DNA of 64,000 bases from Candidatus Pantoea haifensis (GTDB lineage: Bacteria > Pseudomonadota > Gammaproteobacteria > Enterobacterales > Enterobacteriaceae), in assembly GCA_018842655.1 (NCBI GenBank), contig JAGTWN010000008.1:62001-126000 (forward strand), read 5' to 3'. Shown here one piece after another: positions 54,596-63,585 of the stretch. The notes beneath the pieces were generated by a model, which had not been told where the DNA came from, did no database searches, and saw only the letters and a program-made list of their open reading frames with translations. Position 1 is the stretch's first letter. Each line of letters begins with the position of its first letter. The translations under genes and the position numbers were made by a program.

Positions 54596-55681
54596 AATCA
54601 TTAAAAGTGTTAAGGGGTCTGAAGCAAATGCGGGGGTCAGACAGAACCTGTCACGGTTTGCATCAGGCTGATTTCTGCCATGCCATAAAGTAAACAGCAT
54701 GACACGCAGAGCATAGCCGTTATGATGGCACGCCATGCTAAGTGGGGAGCGAATTTTACCGCACCTCTATCGTCTGAACAGACAAGCCTTCAATCTTCGC
54801 GTGCCACAGCATAAAAGGCTTGTGACTGCACAGGGAATGGCTGACAGCAGATGACGCCCAGGCTGGCTGCTGTAAATTAAAACCGGACAACAATTGATTA
54901 GTTTATTCTGACAGGTGCAGTTCTCTTAATGCGTTAATATTTTAATGTGGTTGAGGAAAACTGTTTGATTAACGTCTGGAACTGTTTTCTTATCAGAATA
55001 GTGTTCTTATTCAGACTTTGAACGCAATTCTGTTACTGACCAGCCTCTACACGACTATATTGGCCTGCCTCAGTACCCTTTTCTTTGATCTGCCTGAACA
55101 TTCTGAATTACCCATTCCCGTCTGGCGGGCAGCTTAGCATCGGTATAAGTAACTGAAATTTTATTTATATCTTCAAAAAATGAAGATAACGCTACCACGC
55201 GCAAATTCAGCCTTATTACAATAGCGATTTGAAAAAATAAAAATTTTTATAGCAGTTTAGAATGCACGATGCTTTTTAGTAATGTTATTACAGGGCCACC
55301 ACTTTCTGTCATCGCGTAACCGGCCCCCTCTGCATCCTGGCCTTATTTCTAATGAATACTCCCGGCAAAACTGATATAAAAGCGAATGACAAGCCGCCCC
55401 GTGCCTATAACTGGCAGGATGGTGATAGTACATAATCACATTCCCTTTTTAAATTGAATATATATAAGCCATGCTGTCTGTTTATCGCATTACCTCATCA
55501 TAAGACACTACCAATAAATGGAATTATTTTCAGGAAAAACTTGTCAATAATCTGATTCGGTAGATAAGCCTTCACTATTTTTATATAAGCAGTCAAACTA
55601 TCAACTAAAGGAAATGACTACAGAGAAAAGTAAACGAAGGCGGATGGTTATTTAGAGGAATAATCATCTCAACTATGCAAT
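54596..55681. other. Intergenic, about 1.1 kb, increasingly AT-rich
   Basis: No gene is supported. Composition shifts to AT-rich from about 55150 onward, leading into the two low-GC polysaccharide genes. The position of pqiC, expected after pqiB, is occupied by this non-coding sequence. Confidence 0.45.
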
Positions 55682-55693
55682 GTGAGACTTAAA

Positions 55694-56929
55694 ATGTATT
55701 CTAATGCAATTTGGATCATGCTTGAGAAGTCAATTAATATTATTGGGCTGATCTATATTAATTCGCTTATGGCAAAGTACATTGGCCCTGATAACTTTGG
55801 TAAGATCAATATTTCAACTTCGCTTTTTATATTTGTACAAACATTATCATGGTTTGGCGGTCAGAATATCATATTTAAACGCATGAGCGAAAATACCAGA
55901 TCCGGGATTGCAATGGCGATGCACACCCAAAATCAACGGCGTATTTTCTTCCTCATATCATCAAGCTCAGTTTTAACTTATCTGTACTTCTATACTGACT
56001 TAATTGTGTTTTTATTTGGCGTAGCCAACTGCATTGCCACATACTACATTGTGATGGACTTCTTTTCCATCTACAACAACACGCAATTAAAATCAAAAAT
56101 AAACACGATAACAAATGTCATCGGGCTGTCCTTTGCCCTGGTAATTAGATTCTATATTTCACATTTTAAATTGCCAGTTTACTACTTCACAATACCCATT
56201 GTTATAATCCCGCTCGTACCTTACGTCATGCGCCTCATTTATTTTAAATACACAACTGAAATTAAAGAAAACAGTAAAGGAGCCGGGTTATATAACCGAC
56301 ACATGCTTTACACCGGCGGGGCTTTAATTTTATCAAGTCTGTCAGCAGACATATACACTCAGATATCCAGCATTTTTTTGGCTAAAATGTCATCCTACTC
56401 AAAACTGGGAGTTTATAGCGTAGCGTTAACAATAGGAGGTGCCTGGTCATTTATTGTATTAGCATTAATAACGAGTTTTTTCTCAAAAATATACAGTGAA
56501 AACAATCAAGTAACTATCGAAAAATTGCTAATTAAGATCAACCGACTTGTGATTATTCTGTCCCTTGTTGCTTTAAGTGGATTTTATATTTTTGGTGATT
56601 TTTTTATACGCTTACTTTATGGCGATAATTATATGGATTCAGTCAATATTATTCCCATAATAATTATTGGCACAATGTTCTCATCGTTAGGAACGATTTG
56701 TTATAGATATATAATAAAAGAATCCGGGTACAGCTACCTGGCTAAAAAAATGTTTTTATGCTGTATATTAACAATACCATTATCCTGGATAATGATTCGC
56801 GAATCTGGAATTAATGGCGCTGCATATTGTTTTTTGATTGTTGAGATTTTATCTTGCACTTTACTCAATTATTTCTTTAGAAATAAAACAATCATTAAAA
56901 TGCACCTTAGCATTTTCAAACCGAGATAA
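55694..56929 (+). CDS. Wzx-type polysaccharide flippase
   Basis: An intact, very hydrophobic protein of 411 aa with about twelve membrane segments, of the polysaccharide-export/O-antigen flippase family (MOP superfamily). The N-terminus YSNAIWIMLEKSINIIGLIY with YIGPDNFGKINISTS is diagnostic (GPxxFG). The rest alternates helices and short loops (WFGGQNIIFKRMSE, GAWSFIVLALITSFFSKIYS). It flips lipid-linked oligosaccharide across the inner membrane. The gene is much more AT-rich than its neighbours, as O-antigen genes usually are, which suggests transfer. I take ATG 55694; GTG 55682 is in frame. The next gene starts 5 bp after its stop. Confidence 0.88.
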   Translation: MYSNAIWIMLEKSINIIGLIYINSLMAKYIGPDNFGKINISTSLFIFVQTLSWFGGQNIIFKRMSENTRSGIAMAMHTQNQRRIFFLISSSSVLTYLYFYTDLIVFLFGVANCIATYYIVMDFFSIYNNTQLKSKINTITNVIGLSFALVIRFYISHFKLPVYYFTIPIVIIPLVPYVMRLIYFKYTTEIKENSKGAGLYNRHMLYTGGALILSSLSADIYTQISSIFLAKMSSYSKLGVYSVALTIGGAWSFIVLALITSFFSKIYSENNQVTIEKLLIKINRLVIILSLVALSGFYIFGDFFIRLLYGDNYMDSVNIIPIIIIGTMFSSLGTICYRYIIKESGYSYLAKKMFLCCILTIPLSWIMIRESGINGAAYCFLIVEILSCTLLNYFFRNKTIIKMHLSIFKPR

Positions 56930-56934
56930 TTTAA

Positions 56935-57804
56935 ATGAATATGATAAAACACACAGTTAAATCAGCCCTAAAATTCAGTGCTAACATTTCTCCTAAGTTT
57001 TGTGCTCAGGCGCATTACTTTATTAAGTTCAAGAAAAAGCTAAACTTAAGTAACCCCACCAATTTCAATGAAAAAATTCAGTGGCTTAAGTTCAATGAAT
57101 TAAATAATGACATTTACACGTTATGTGCTGATAAATATAAGGTGAGAGAATATGTTTCATCTAAAGGGTGTGGTGAAATCCTTAATGACCTGTATGGCGT
57201 GTACGATAGTCCACAAAGCATTGACTATAGGGTGCTTCCAGAAAAGTTTGCACTTAAATGCAACCATGGTGCAGGTTATAACATAATTTGTGATAATAAA
57301 TCATCAATAGACATTGAAAAAACAAACAAACAATTAGATAAGTGGCTAAAGCAGGATTTCTCCACCCTTTTCATTGAACCGCAGTATAAAAAAATAGAAA
57401 GAAAAATTTTATGTGAAAAATACATTGAAAATGAACGTGGTGGTTTTCCTGACGACTATAAGTTTTACTGTTTCAATGGAAAGCCTTACGCAGTAATGGT
57501 TTGCATTGGGCGAGAAAAAGGAACACCTAAATTCTATTATTTTGATATGAACTGGAACCCTCTTCCTTTCGAGGACACCATTGAATTAATAAATAAAAAG
57601 AATTACCCAAAAATGCCTGATGGCTTTAATAAAATGAAAGATTACGCGATGAAATTAGCTTCTGATTTTAAATTTGTCCGGGCTGATTTCTACCTCCTGA
57701 ATAAGAAAGTTATTTTCGGCGAGCTGACCTTTACTCCTTCAGCGGGACTGGATGTAACGTTACAGGATGCAGATTTCATTTTAGGAAGCCAGCTAAAACT
57801 CTAG
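56935..57804 (+). CDS. ATP-grasp (TupA-like) polysaccharide-modifying enzyme
   Basis: An intact 289-aa protein of the TupA-like ATP-grasp family found in capsule and teichuronopeptide loci, often labelled glycosyltransferase. Blocks are KKLNLSNPTNFNEKIQWLKF, LCADKYKVREYVSSKGCGEI, FALKCNHGAGYNIICDNKSS, CEKYIENERGGFPDDYKFYC and the metal/ATP site FVRADFYLLNKKVIFGELTF. The family is thought to ligate an amino acid or acyl group to a surface polysaccharide using ATP; the substrate is unknown. Same low GC as the flippase and only 5 bp behind it, so the two were acquired together and are co-transcribed. Confidence 0.87.
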   Translation: MNMIKHTVKSALKFSANISPKFCAQAHYFIKFKKKLNLSNPTNFNEKIQWLKFNELNNDIYTLCADKYKVREYVSSKGCGEILNDLYGVYDSPQSIDYRVLPEKFALKCNHGAGYNIICDNKSSIDIEKTNKQLDKWLKQDFSTLFIEPQYKKIERKILCEKYIENERGGFPDDYKFYCFNGKPYAVMVCIGREKGTPKFYYFDMNWNPLPFEDTIELINKKNYPKMPDGFNKMKDYAMKLASDFKFVRADFYLLNKKVIFGELTFTPSAGLDVTLQDADFILGSQLKL

Positions 57805-57921
57805 TTCTAAACCTGATAGCCAGCCTTACTCCTGGGCCAGAAAGCACTCCTACGGGTTATTGCGCCAGAACACAAGGAATGCAGGTAAAAAGAAGCGATG
57901 GGTGATATGACTAACCTGTCG

Positions 57922-57949
57922 ACATATCCATCATTGCTGATGGATATGT
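57922..57949. other. 11-bp perfect hairpin
   Basis: ACATATCCATC (57922-57932) pairs with GATGGATATGT (57939-57949) around a 6-base loop, 118 bp after the ATP-grasp gene. No U tract, so a role as operator or RNA structure is as possible as termination. Confidence 0.5.
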
Positions 57950-58042
57950 GACGATGGCGGTCAGGTTGATAGCCGCAAGTTGACAATGCATCCACATGCC
58001 GCCTAAGTTGTGTAAATCAAAAGGCTGGGCCAGCTCAAAAAT

Positions 58043-58086
58043 GGTGTGGTAGCGGGATTCTCATCCCCCTGCCACGCCATTTTTTA
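58043..58086 (+). terminator. Intrinsic terminator downstream of the polysaccharide pair
   Basis: A 14-bp stem (58043-58056 with 58065-58078, two G-U pairs and one mismatch) around an 8-base loop is followed by TTTTTT. It should end plus-strand transcripts, probably those of the polysaccharide pair. Confidence 0.8.
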
Positions 58087-58420
58087 AACGTCTTTGGTAA
58101 ATGATGTTCAGGAAAATTTACGCAGAAAACACCACACAGAACAGATCAAGAGTGGCTACGGGTAATGACAAAATTAATAAACTGAATGATGGTCAGGTAT
58201 TCTTGCTTAGCTGTGTTTCTGTTTTTACAGTTTGTCAAACGCCTTCCAATACACGAGCAAAACGCACGAGCCGCATGCTTTGAATCAGATTAACGACCAA
58301 CAGGCATGATGAAAATATATTGCAGCGCAAAGCTATTCAATCTTATGTATTCACCCGGCGACGGCATTTTCCAGGGTTTTTTATAACGCTTACTCAATGA
58401 TTACTATTCTGAGCGACATC

Positions 58421-58482
58421 ACTCAGTCCGGTGGGGGTTAAGCGAGCGGGTAATTAATCAGATCGCTTAATCCGGACTGAGT
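58421..58482 (-). terminator. Nested inverted repeat after mesD
   Basis: ACTCAGTCCGG (58421-58431) pairs with CCGGACTGAGT (58472-58482), and inside them TTAAGCGA (58438-58445) pairs with TCGCTTAA (58463-58470). The structure lies 30 bp beyond the mesD stop on the minus strand. It may protect or terminate the mRNA. Nothing else is seen in 58087-58420. Confidence 0.6.
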
Positions 58483-58511
58483 TTCCTTTAATGATCGACT
58501 TTTTGGCGACG

Positions 58512-59542
58512 TTATTTCGCCAGGAGTTCTCTTCGGACGATCTCTGCGCCAGCACTCAGAGCATTCAGTTTGCCCCTGGCTACCCGACGAGACAGCGGTG
58601 TCATGCCACAGTTGGTGCAAGGATAGAGTTTGTCGGCGTCTACAAACTGAAGTGCTTTTCGAAGAGTATCGGCGACTTCTTCTGGTGTCTCGATGGTATT
58701 GGTTGCTACGTCGATAGCCCCAACCATTACCTTTTTACCTCGAATAAGTTCAATGAGATCCATTGGAACACGCGAGTTTTGACATTCCAGCGAAATTATA
58801 TCGATATTAGATTTCTGCAGCTTAGGAAAAATCTCTTCATATTGCCTCCACTCTGAACCCAGCGTCTTTTTCCAGTCTGTGTTGGCTTTGATGCCATAAC
58901 CGTAGCAAATATGCACAGCCGTTTCACATTTAAGCCCTTCAATGGCTCTTTCTAAAGCGGCAATCCCCCAGTCGTTCACCTCATCAAAAAAACATTAAAT
59001 GCGGGTTCATCAAACTGGATAATATCGACACCAGCAGCCTCTAATTCTTTGGCTTCCTGATTGAGAATTTTAGCAAACTCCCAGGCGAGTTTTTCACGAC
59101 TTTTATAATGGCTGTCATAAAGCGTATCGATCATTGTCATGGGTCCTGGTAATGCCCACTTAATCGGTTGCTTAGTTTGCTGACGTAAAAACGTTGCATC
59201 TGCAACAAAAACGGGTTTTTGCCGGGCCACTTCACCCACGACTGTCGGTACACTTGCATCATAGCGATTACGAATCCTGACGATTTCACGTTTCTCAAAA
59301 TCAACGCCGCTGAGGTGCTCAATAAACGTTGTGACAAAATGCTGACGCGTTTGCTCGCCATCACTGACAATATCAATACCTGCCTGCTGTTGATCTTCCA
59401 GACACAAACGCAGAGCATCTTGTTTGCCCTCGACTAATTCTTCACCTTGCAATTTCCAGGGTGACCAAAGTGTTTCAGGTTGTGCAAGCCAGGCGGGTTT
59501 GGGTAAGCTGCCCGCAGTCGAAGTAGGTAATAACTTTTTCAT
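58512..59542 (-). CDS. mesD: Folate-independent methionine synthase MesD (core-MetE family; one frameshift)
   Basis: A MetE-C-domain methionine synthase of about 343 aa. It starts at ATG 59542 (MKKLLPTSTAGSLPKPAWLA) and has the barrel motifs IDIVSDGEQTRQHFV, KWALPGPMTMIDTLYD and VDIIQFDEPAFNVF. Seven As at 58986-58992 should be eight to continue FFDEVNDWGIAALE. The zinc ligands appear in TAVHICYGYG (His, Cys) and LYPCTNCGMTPLSRR. It lacks the N-terminal half of MetE. MesD enzymes use an unidentified methyl donor rather than methyl-tetrahydrofolate and need oxygen and the partner MesX, encoded directly upstream (22 bp gap). Confidence 0.88.
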
Positions 59543-59564
59543 AACAGATGACCTTGTGTTTCGG

Positions 59565-60550
59565 TTAATCAAAGAACGGAATTAGCAGACCATTGCTCGA
59601 GAGCTGTTTGATAGGGCTTAATAAAGTGCTCTTCGGTAAACTTTCCTGCTCAATAGCCAGCTGGCTACGTTCTTCCCGATCATAAATAATTTGAGTTAAA
59701 GAATAATCCCGATGTTTCAGGTTTGGCTGATAATATTTCCCCGCTGAAGAATTAGCATTGTAAATCTCTGGCCGGTAAATTTTTTGAAAAGTCTCCATCG
59801 TGCTGATGGTACTGATAAGCTCAAGATGAGTGTAATCACTGAGTAAATCACCCTGAAAATAAAAAGCCAAAGGAGCCACACTGCCTGTCGGCATAAAGTA
59901 GCGAGCCTGCAACCCCATTTTTGCGAAATAGTGATCGGTCAGAGAAGATTCATCCTGCTGATATTCGATACCTAATACAGGATGCTCATTACCGGTACGA
60001 TAGTAGGTGTTTTTACTTGAAACACTCAGGCATATAACAGGGGGTTTACCGAAATTAGCGTTGTAAACATCAGAGTTGATGAAGATCTTAAATATATTTC
60101 CATGCAGATCACCAAAATTATCTGGCAGGGTAAATTTGGTTTGATTCTTATTATGCTCTGGCAGCAGGACGCTGAAATCATAATCTCGCACGTAAGAGGA
60201 AAAGTTATTTCCTGCAATACCTTCTGTGCGCTGATTATTTTTTTATCGAGGATATTCGTCTTCAGTATTTCAATCACGGGAAAGGTGCCGCCCTTGCCTG
60301 CAATATCAATATTCAGTTCAGCGGAGATAATCTCAAGTTCAACAGAATAGCGATCGCCTTTGGGGTTATCCCAGTGCGCAAGAGAATTAAAACGATTGTC
60401 AATCATCACTAAGGCATTGCGCAGGTTCTCCTGCCGTTTCTCACCTCGGGCCAGATTAGCGAAGTTGGTTGTAATGCGCGTATTTCCTGAGGGGTTATAA
60501 TTTTCGTCGAAACGAATGCTCTTAATAGTAAATGTGAAATTTTTATTCAT
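59565..60550 (-). CDS. mesX: MesX (DUF1852) partner of MesD (one frameshift)
   Basis: A DUF1852 protein of about 328 aa, first gene of the leftward mesX-mesD operon. From ATG 60550 it reads NKNFTFTIKSIRFDENYNPS with TRITTNFANLARGEKRQENL and MIDNRFNSLAHWDNPKGDRY. A base is lost near 60205, after KVLQ; the corrected frame continues GNNFSSYVRDYDFSVLLPEH, then KMGLQARYFMPTGSVAPLAF and ends LLIPFFD. MesX is needed for MesD activity in bacteria with the pair; its mechanism is not known to me. Co-location with mesD is the strongest evidence for the assignment. Confidence 0.88.
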
Positions 60551-61199
60551 TTTAATCTGGTACCCTGATTTCTGATACGAACCTGAATTTATTGCTTGTT
60601 TTCATGCTTTCTCATTCAGTCGTCTGTATGTTAAATAATTAATAACAGTGCATATTTTATGCCTGAGTCGCTGGTTGAGGAAAAGTGATTTAATTTCATT
60701 CAACATGAGTCATATTCATGATTACAAGTGTGCACAGGCGCACCCATGTTGCAAAAGCCCCTTTGCCGCAGGTTTCGCAGCGTCAATTCCTCAGGGATTG
60801 CAGGGCGGTAAGCGTCTTCAGCAGGCGCCTGAATACGCCACTCAGATCGATATTGTGCAGAGCAAATGACGCACCGCATGGATCGTAACTGCTGACCCAC
60901 TGGTCTTGATGATCAAAGGAAAGCAGCAGCACTCCCAGCGGCGGGATCAGGCCCCCTCTCCCCCTTTTTTGTGGCCCGGCTTTTTATTTCTTTTAAATCA
61001 GACGCATAGGTCATCTCTTCGCTGTTATCATTTTTTTGCGGGGAATGAGCAACTCACTGGCGAGCATTAACCGACCCGAATGTGAACGGATAATTATCTG
61101 GATGCGAATACGTTGACAGAGACAGAGAGAAGGTTGTCAGAGGCGAGCCACTTCCGGCGGTATAAAGCCCTGCAGCGCAACAACTGCAGGGCAAAGGGA
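60551..61199. other. Intergenic, about 0.65 kb
   Basis: It holds the mesX promoter region and the 3' flank of the alkylsulfatase. Short frames on both strands are not convincing. No clear terminator was identified. Confidence 0.45.
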
Positions 61200-63176
61200 T
61201 TAAGGCGTGACGATGTTGAACCAGAACTCAAACTTGTCCATGTAACTGAGCAGCTCATTCAGCTTTTCACCGTTACCGGTTATCTTCACATCGCCCCGCT
61301 CCTGCGCCTGTTTAAGCGTCTCTTCCTTCAGCATGATTTTATTGAGCGCCTCACGCGACAGCGTGATGGTGGCATCCGCATTCTCTGCTTCAGCACTGGC
61401 CGTATGATTGAGCACACCGTTCTCCAGCTCAAGTTTGTACTTGCCGCCATCTTCGCCAAAATCGACGTTCAGCACCGCTTTAGCACTGGCGGCTTTTTCC
61501 CCGTTGATATGCACCGCCAGATAGTCGAAGAACATCTCCGGCGTCATGGCCCGAACAGTATCCGGGCTGGCGGTGTTCGGCGTTGGCAGTTGCTTCACGC
61601 CACTTCTCAGCTCCTGCGCGCCGGTGAGATAGAAGTTGCGCCAGGGGCCTGACTCAGCCTGATAGCCCAGTTGTTCCAGCGCGTCGGCTTCCAGTTCACG
61701 CGCAGCCTTGTTATCCGGCTCGGCGAAGACCACCTTGCTGACAACCTGAGCCACCCAGCGGAAGTTGCCTTTGTCATAATCCACTTTTGCCTTTTGCAGA
61801 ATGCTGTCAGCACCGCCCATGTACTCGACAAACTTTTTCGCCCCTTCTTCCGGCGGCAATTCATCAAGCGTCGCCGGATTGCCGTCAAACCAGCCCAGAT
61901 AGAGTACATAGGTGGCCTTCACGTCATGACTGACCGAACCGTAATAGCCCCGGTTCGCCCAGGTGTTAGCCAGCGAGGGCGGTAGCTTAAACTGCGCGGC
62001 AATTTCATCGCGGGTATAACCTTCGTTAGCCAGCCGCAGCGTCTGGTCATTGATATAACGATAAAGATCGCGCTGGCTTTTCATCAGCGTGTTTACGTTG
62101 TCGTTGCCCCAGGTTGGCCAGTGATGCTGCGCCATCAGCACCTCCGCTTTATCGCCCCAGAGGGTAATGGCATCGTTAATGTATTTCGACCATGGCAGCG
62201 GCTCGCGGATCTTGGCACCGCGCAGGGAATAGGTGTTGTGCAGCGTATGGGTCACATCCTCGGCGGTCTGGATGGTTTTCTTCTCTTCGATATACCACAG
62301 CATTTCTGCTGGTGCTTCTGAGCCGGGTGCCATCATGAAATCGTAGGTGAGACCATCAATGGTTCGCTTTTCCCCGGTTTTGGTAATGTAATCCGTCGGC
62401 GCAATCAGCGTCACCGTACCGGCTGACGTGGTGGTTCCGAGACCGGCACCAACCTGACCTTTAGCATCGGCTTCCAGCAGGTTGCCGTACATATAACTGG
62501 CGCGGCGGCTCATGACATTACCTGCCATGATATTTTCAGCTACCGCCGACTCCATAAACCCGGCTGGCGCATAAACTTTTGTTTTACCTGCTTTCACGTC
62601 GGCCTCGCTCACCACGCCGCGCACACCACCGTAATGGTCAACGTGACTGTGCGTGTAAATCACGGCGATAACCGGTTTCTGTCCCCGGTTCTTGTAATAG
62701 AGTTCCATGCCTACTTTCGCCGTTTCTGCTGAAACCAGGGGATCAACCACGGTAACGCCCTTTTCTCCTTCAATGATGGTCATATTGGAAAGGTCAAGAT
62801 TGCGTATCTGATAGATGCCATCAGTCACCTGAAACAGGCCGCTGATATTAATCAGCTGAGACTGCCGCCAGAGGCTTGGGTTGACGGTATCAGGCGCTTT
62901 TTCGCCCTCTTTAATAAACGCATATTTTTTCGGGTCCCAGACTACGTTTCCGCCTTCACCTTTGATCACCGCATCAGGCAGTGCGGCGATAAAGCCTTTG
63001 TGCGCGTCAGTGAAATCCGTTTTGTTGTCAAAGGGCAGTTGCTGATACAGCGCGTCGTTGGCCTGTTTTGTCGCCGGGGCTGCATCCTTCTGGCTAACAT
63101 CTGCATAAACGTGAACGGGGAGCGTGGTGAGAAGCCCGCACAGAGCGAAGCCATAGACAAGTGGTTTGAGTTTCAT
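61200..63176 (-). CDS. Alkylsulfatase, SdsA1/BDS1/YjcS type
   Basis: An intact 658-aa secreted alkyl sulfatase that hydrolyses primary alkyl sulfates such as SDS to alcohol and sulfate. The signal peptide is residues 1-25 (LVYGFALCGLLTTLPVHVYA). The zinc-binding metallo-beta-lactamase domain has THSHVDHYGGVRG (HxHxDH) near residue 175, and later ligand regions include YTHSH-distal EMLWYIEEKKTIQTAEDVTH and MAQHHWPTWGND. The helical dimerisation domain (residues 385-525) and the C-terminal SCP2-like domain follow. It is divergent from a LysR regulator at 63586, the usual arrangement for sdsA/sdsB. A truncated inverted copy lies at 46913. Confidence 0.95.
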   Translation of the reverse strand: MKLKPLVYGFALCGLLTTLPVHVYADVSQKDAAPATKQANDALYQQLPFDNKTDFTDAHKGFIAALPDAVIKGEGGNVVWDPKKYAFIKEGEKAPDTVNPSLWRQSQLINISGLFQVTDGIYQIRNLDLSNMTIIEGEKGVTVVDPLVSAETAKVGMELYYKNRGQKPVIAVIYTHSHVDHYGGVRGVVSEADVKAGKTKVYAPAGFMESAVAENIMAGNVMSRRASYMYGNLLEADAKGQVGAGLGTTTSAGTVTLIAPTDYITKTGEKRTIDGLTYDFMMAPGSEAPAEMLWYIEEKKTIQTAEDVTHTLHNTYSLRGAKIREPLPWSKYINDAITLWGDKAEVLMAQHHWPTWGNDNVNTLMKSQRDLYRYINDQTLRLANEGYTRDEIAAQFKLPPSLANTWANRGYYGSVSHDVKATYVLYLGWFDGNPATLDELPPEEGAKKFVEYMGGADSILQKAKVDYDKGNFRWVAQVVSKVVFAEPDNKAARELEADALEQLGYQAESGPWRNFYLTGAQELRSGVKQLPTPNTASPDTVRAMTPEMFFDYLAVHINGEKAASAKAVLNVDFGEDGGKYKLELENGVLNHTASAEAENADATITLSREALNKIMLKEETLKQAQERGDVKITGNGEKLNELLSYMDKFEFWFNIVTP

Positions 63177-63199
63177 TGTTTCCTCTTGGGCATTCTGTG

Positions 63200-63359
63200 G
63201 ATGAATTATCGGATGAAGCTAAGAGGCCTGGCAGTTCTTTCCCGGATAGCTGACAGGTTTATGGTGAAATGGATAATTTCATTTACATTTCGATATAACT
63301 TTAGAGGAAAAACTTACTCTTGCCAGTTTGGCTTAAGTCACTTGCGAAACAGTCAGCAT
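63200..63359 (-). promoter_or_regulatory. Alkylsulfatase promoter/operator region, conserved with 46742-46890
   Basis: The minus-strand block 63359-63323 (ATGCTGACTG, TTTCGCAAGTGACTTAAGCC, AAACTGG) matches the region before the truncated copy at 32 of 37 positions, and resemblance extends toward the start codon. Because the two coding copies differ more in origin, conservation suggests a LysR-type regulator site. Confidence 0.7.
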
Positions 63360-63585
63360 ATTTTTTTAATAAGGTCGGATTTAAAAAATTAAGCGATTGA
63401 CTGCACAGAAAAAAATGCCTCTTTAAAAATCAATATTAACTTCAGACATTATTGTTTATAGACACATCTTTCCCTGTTAAGAGGGTTATCAGGCACGCCT
63501 GACTTGCTGAACACAATATGGGCTGACATGCATCAGGAATGGCAGATATGCTGTGGAGATAACTTCAGTTCCTGAGAGGAATAAT

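Noticed and set aside
58043-58086. Possible tRNA-like fold
   Set aside because: The stem-loop is one long hairpin with a T6 tail and no cloverleaf; it is an intrinsic terminator.
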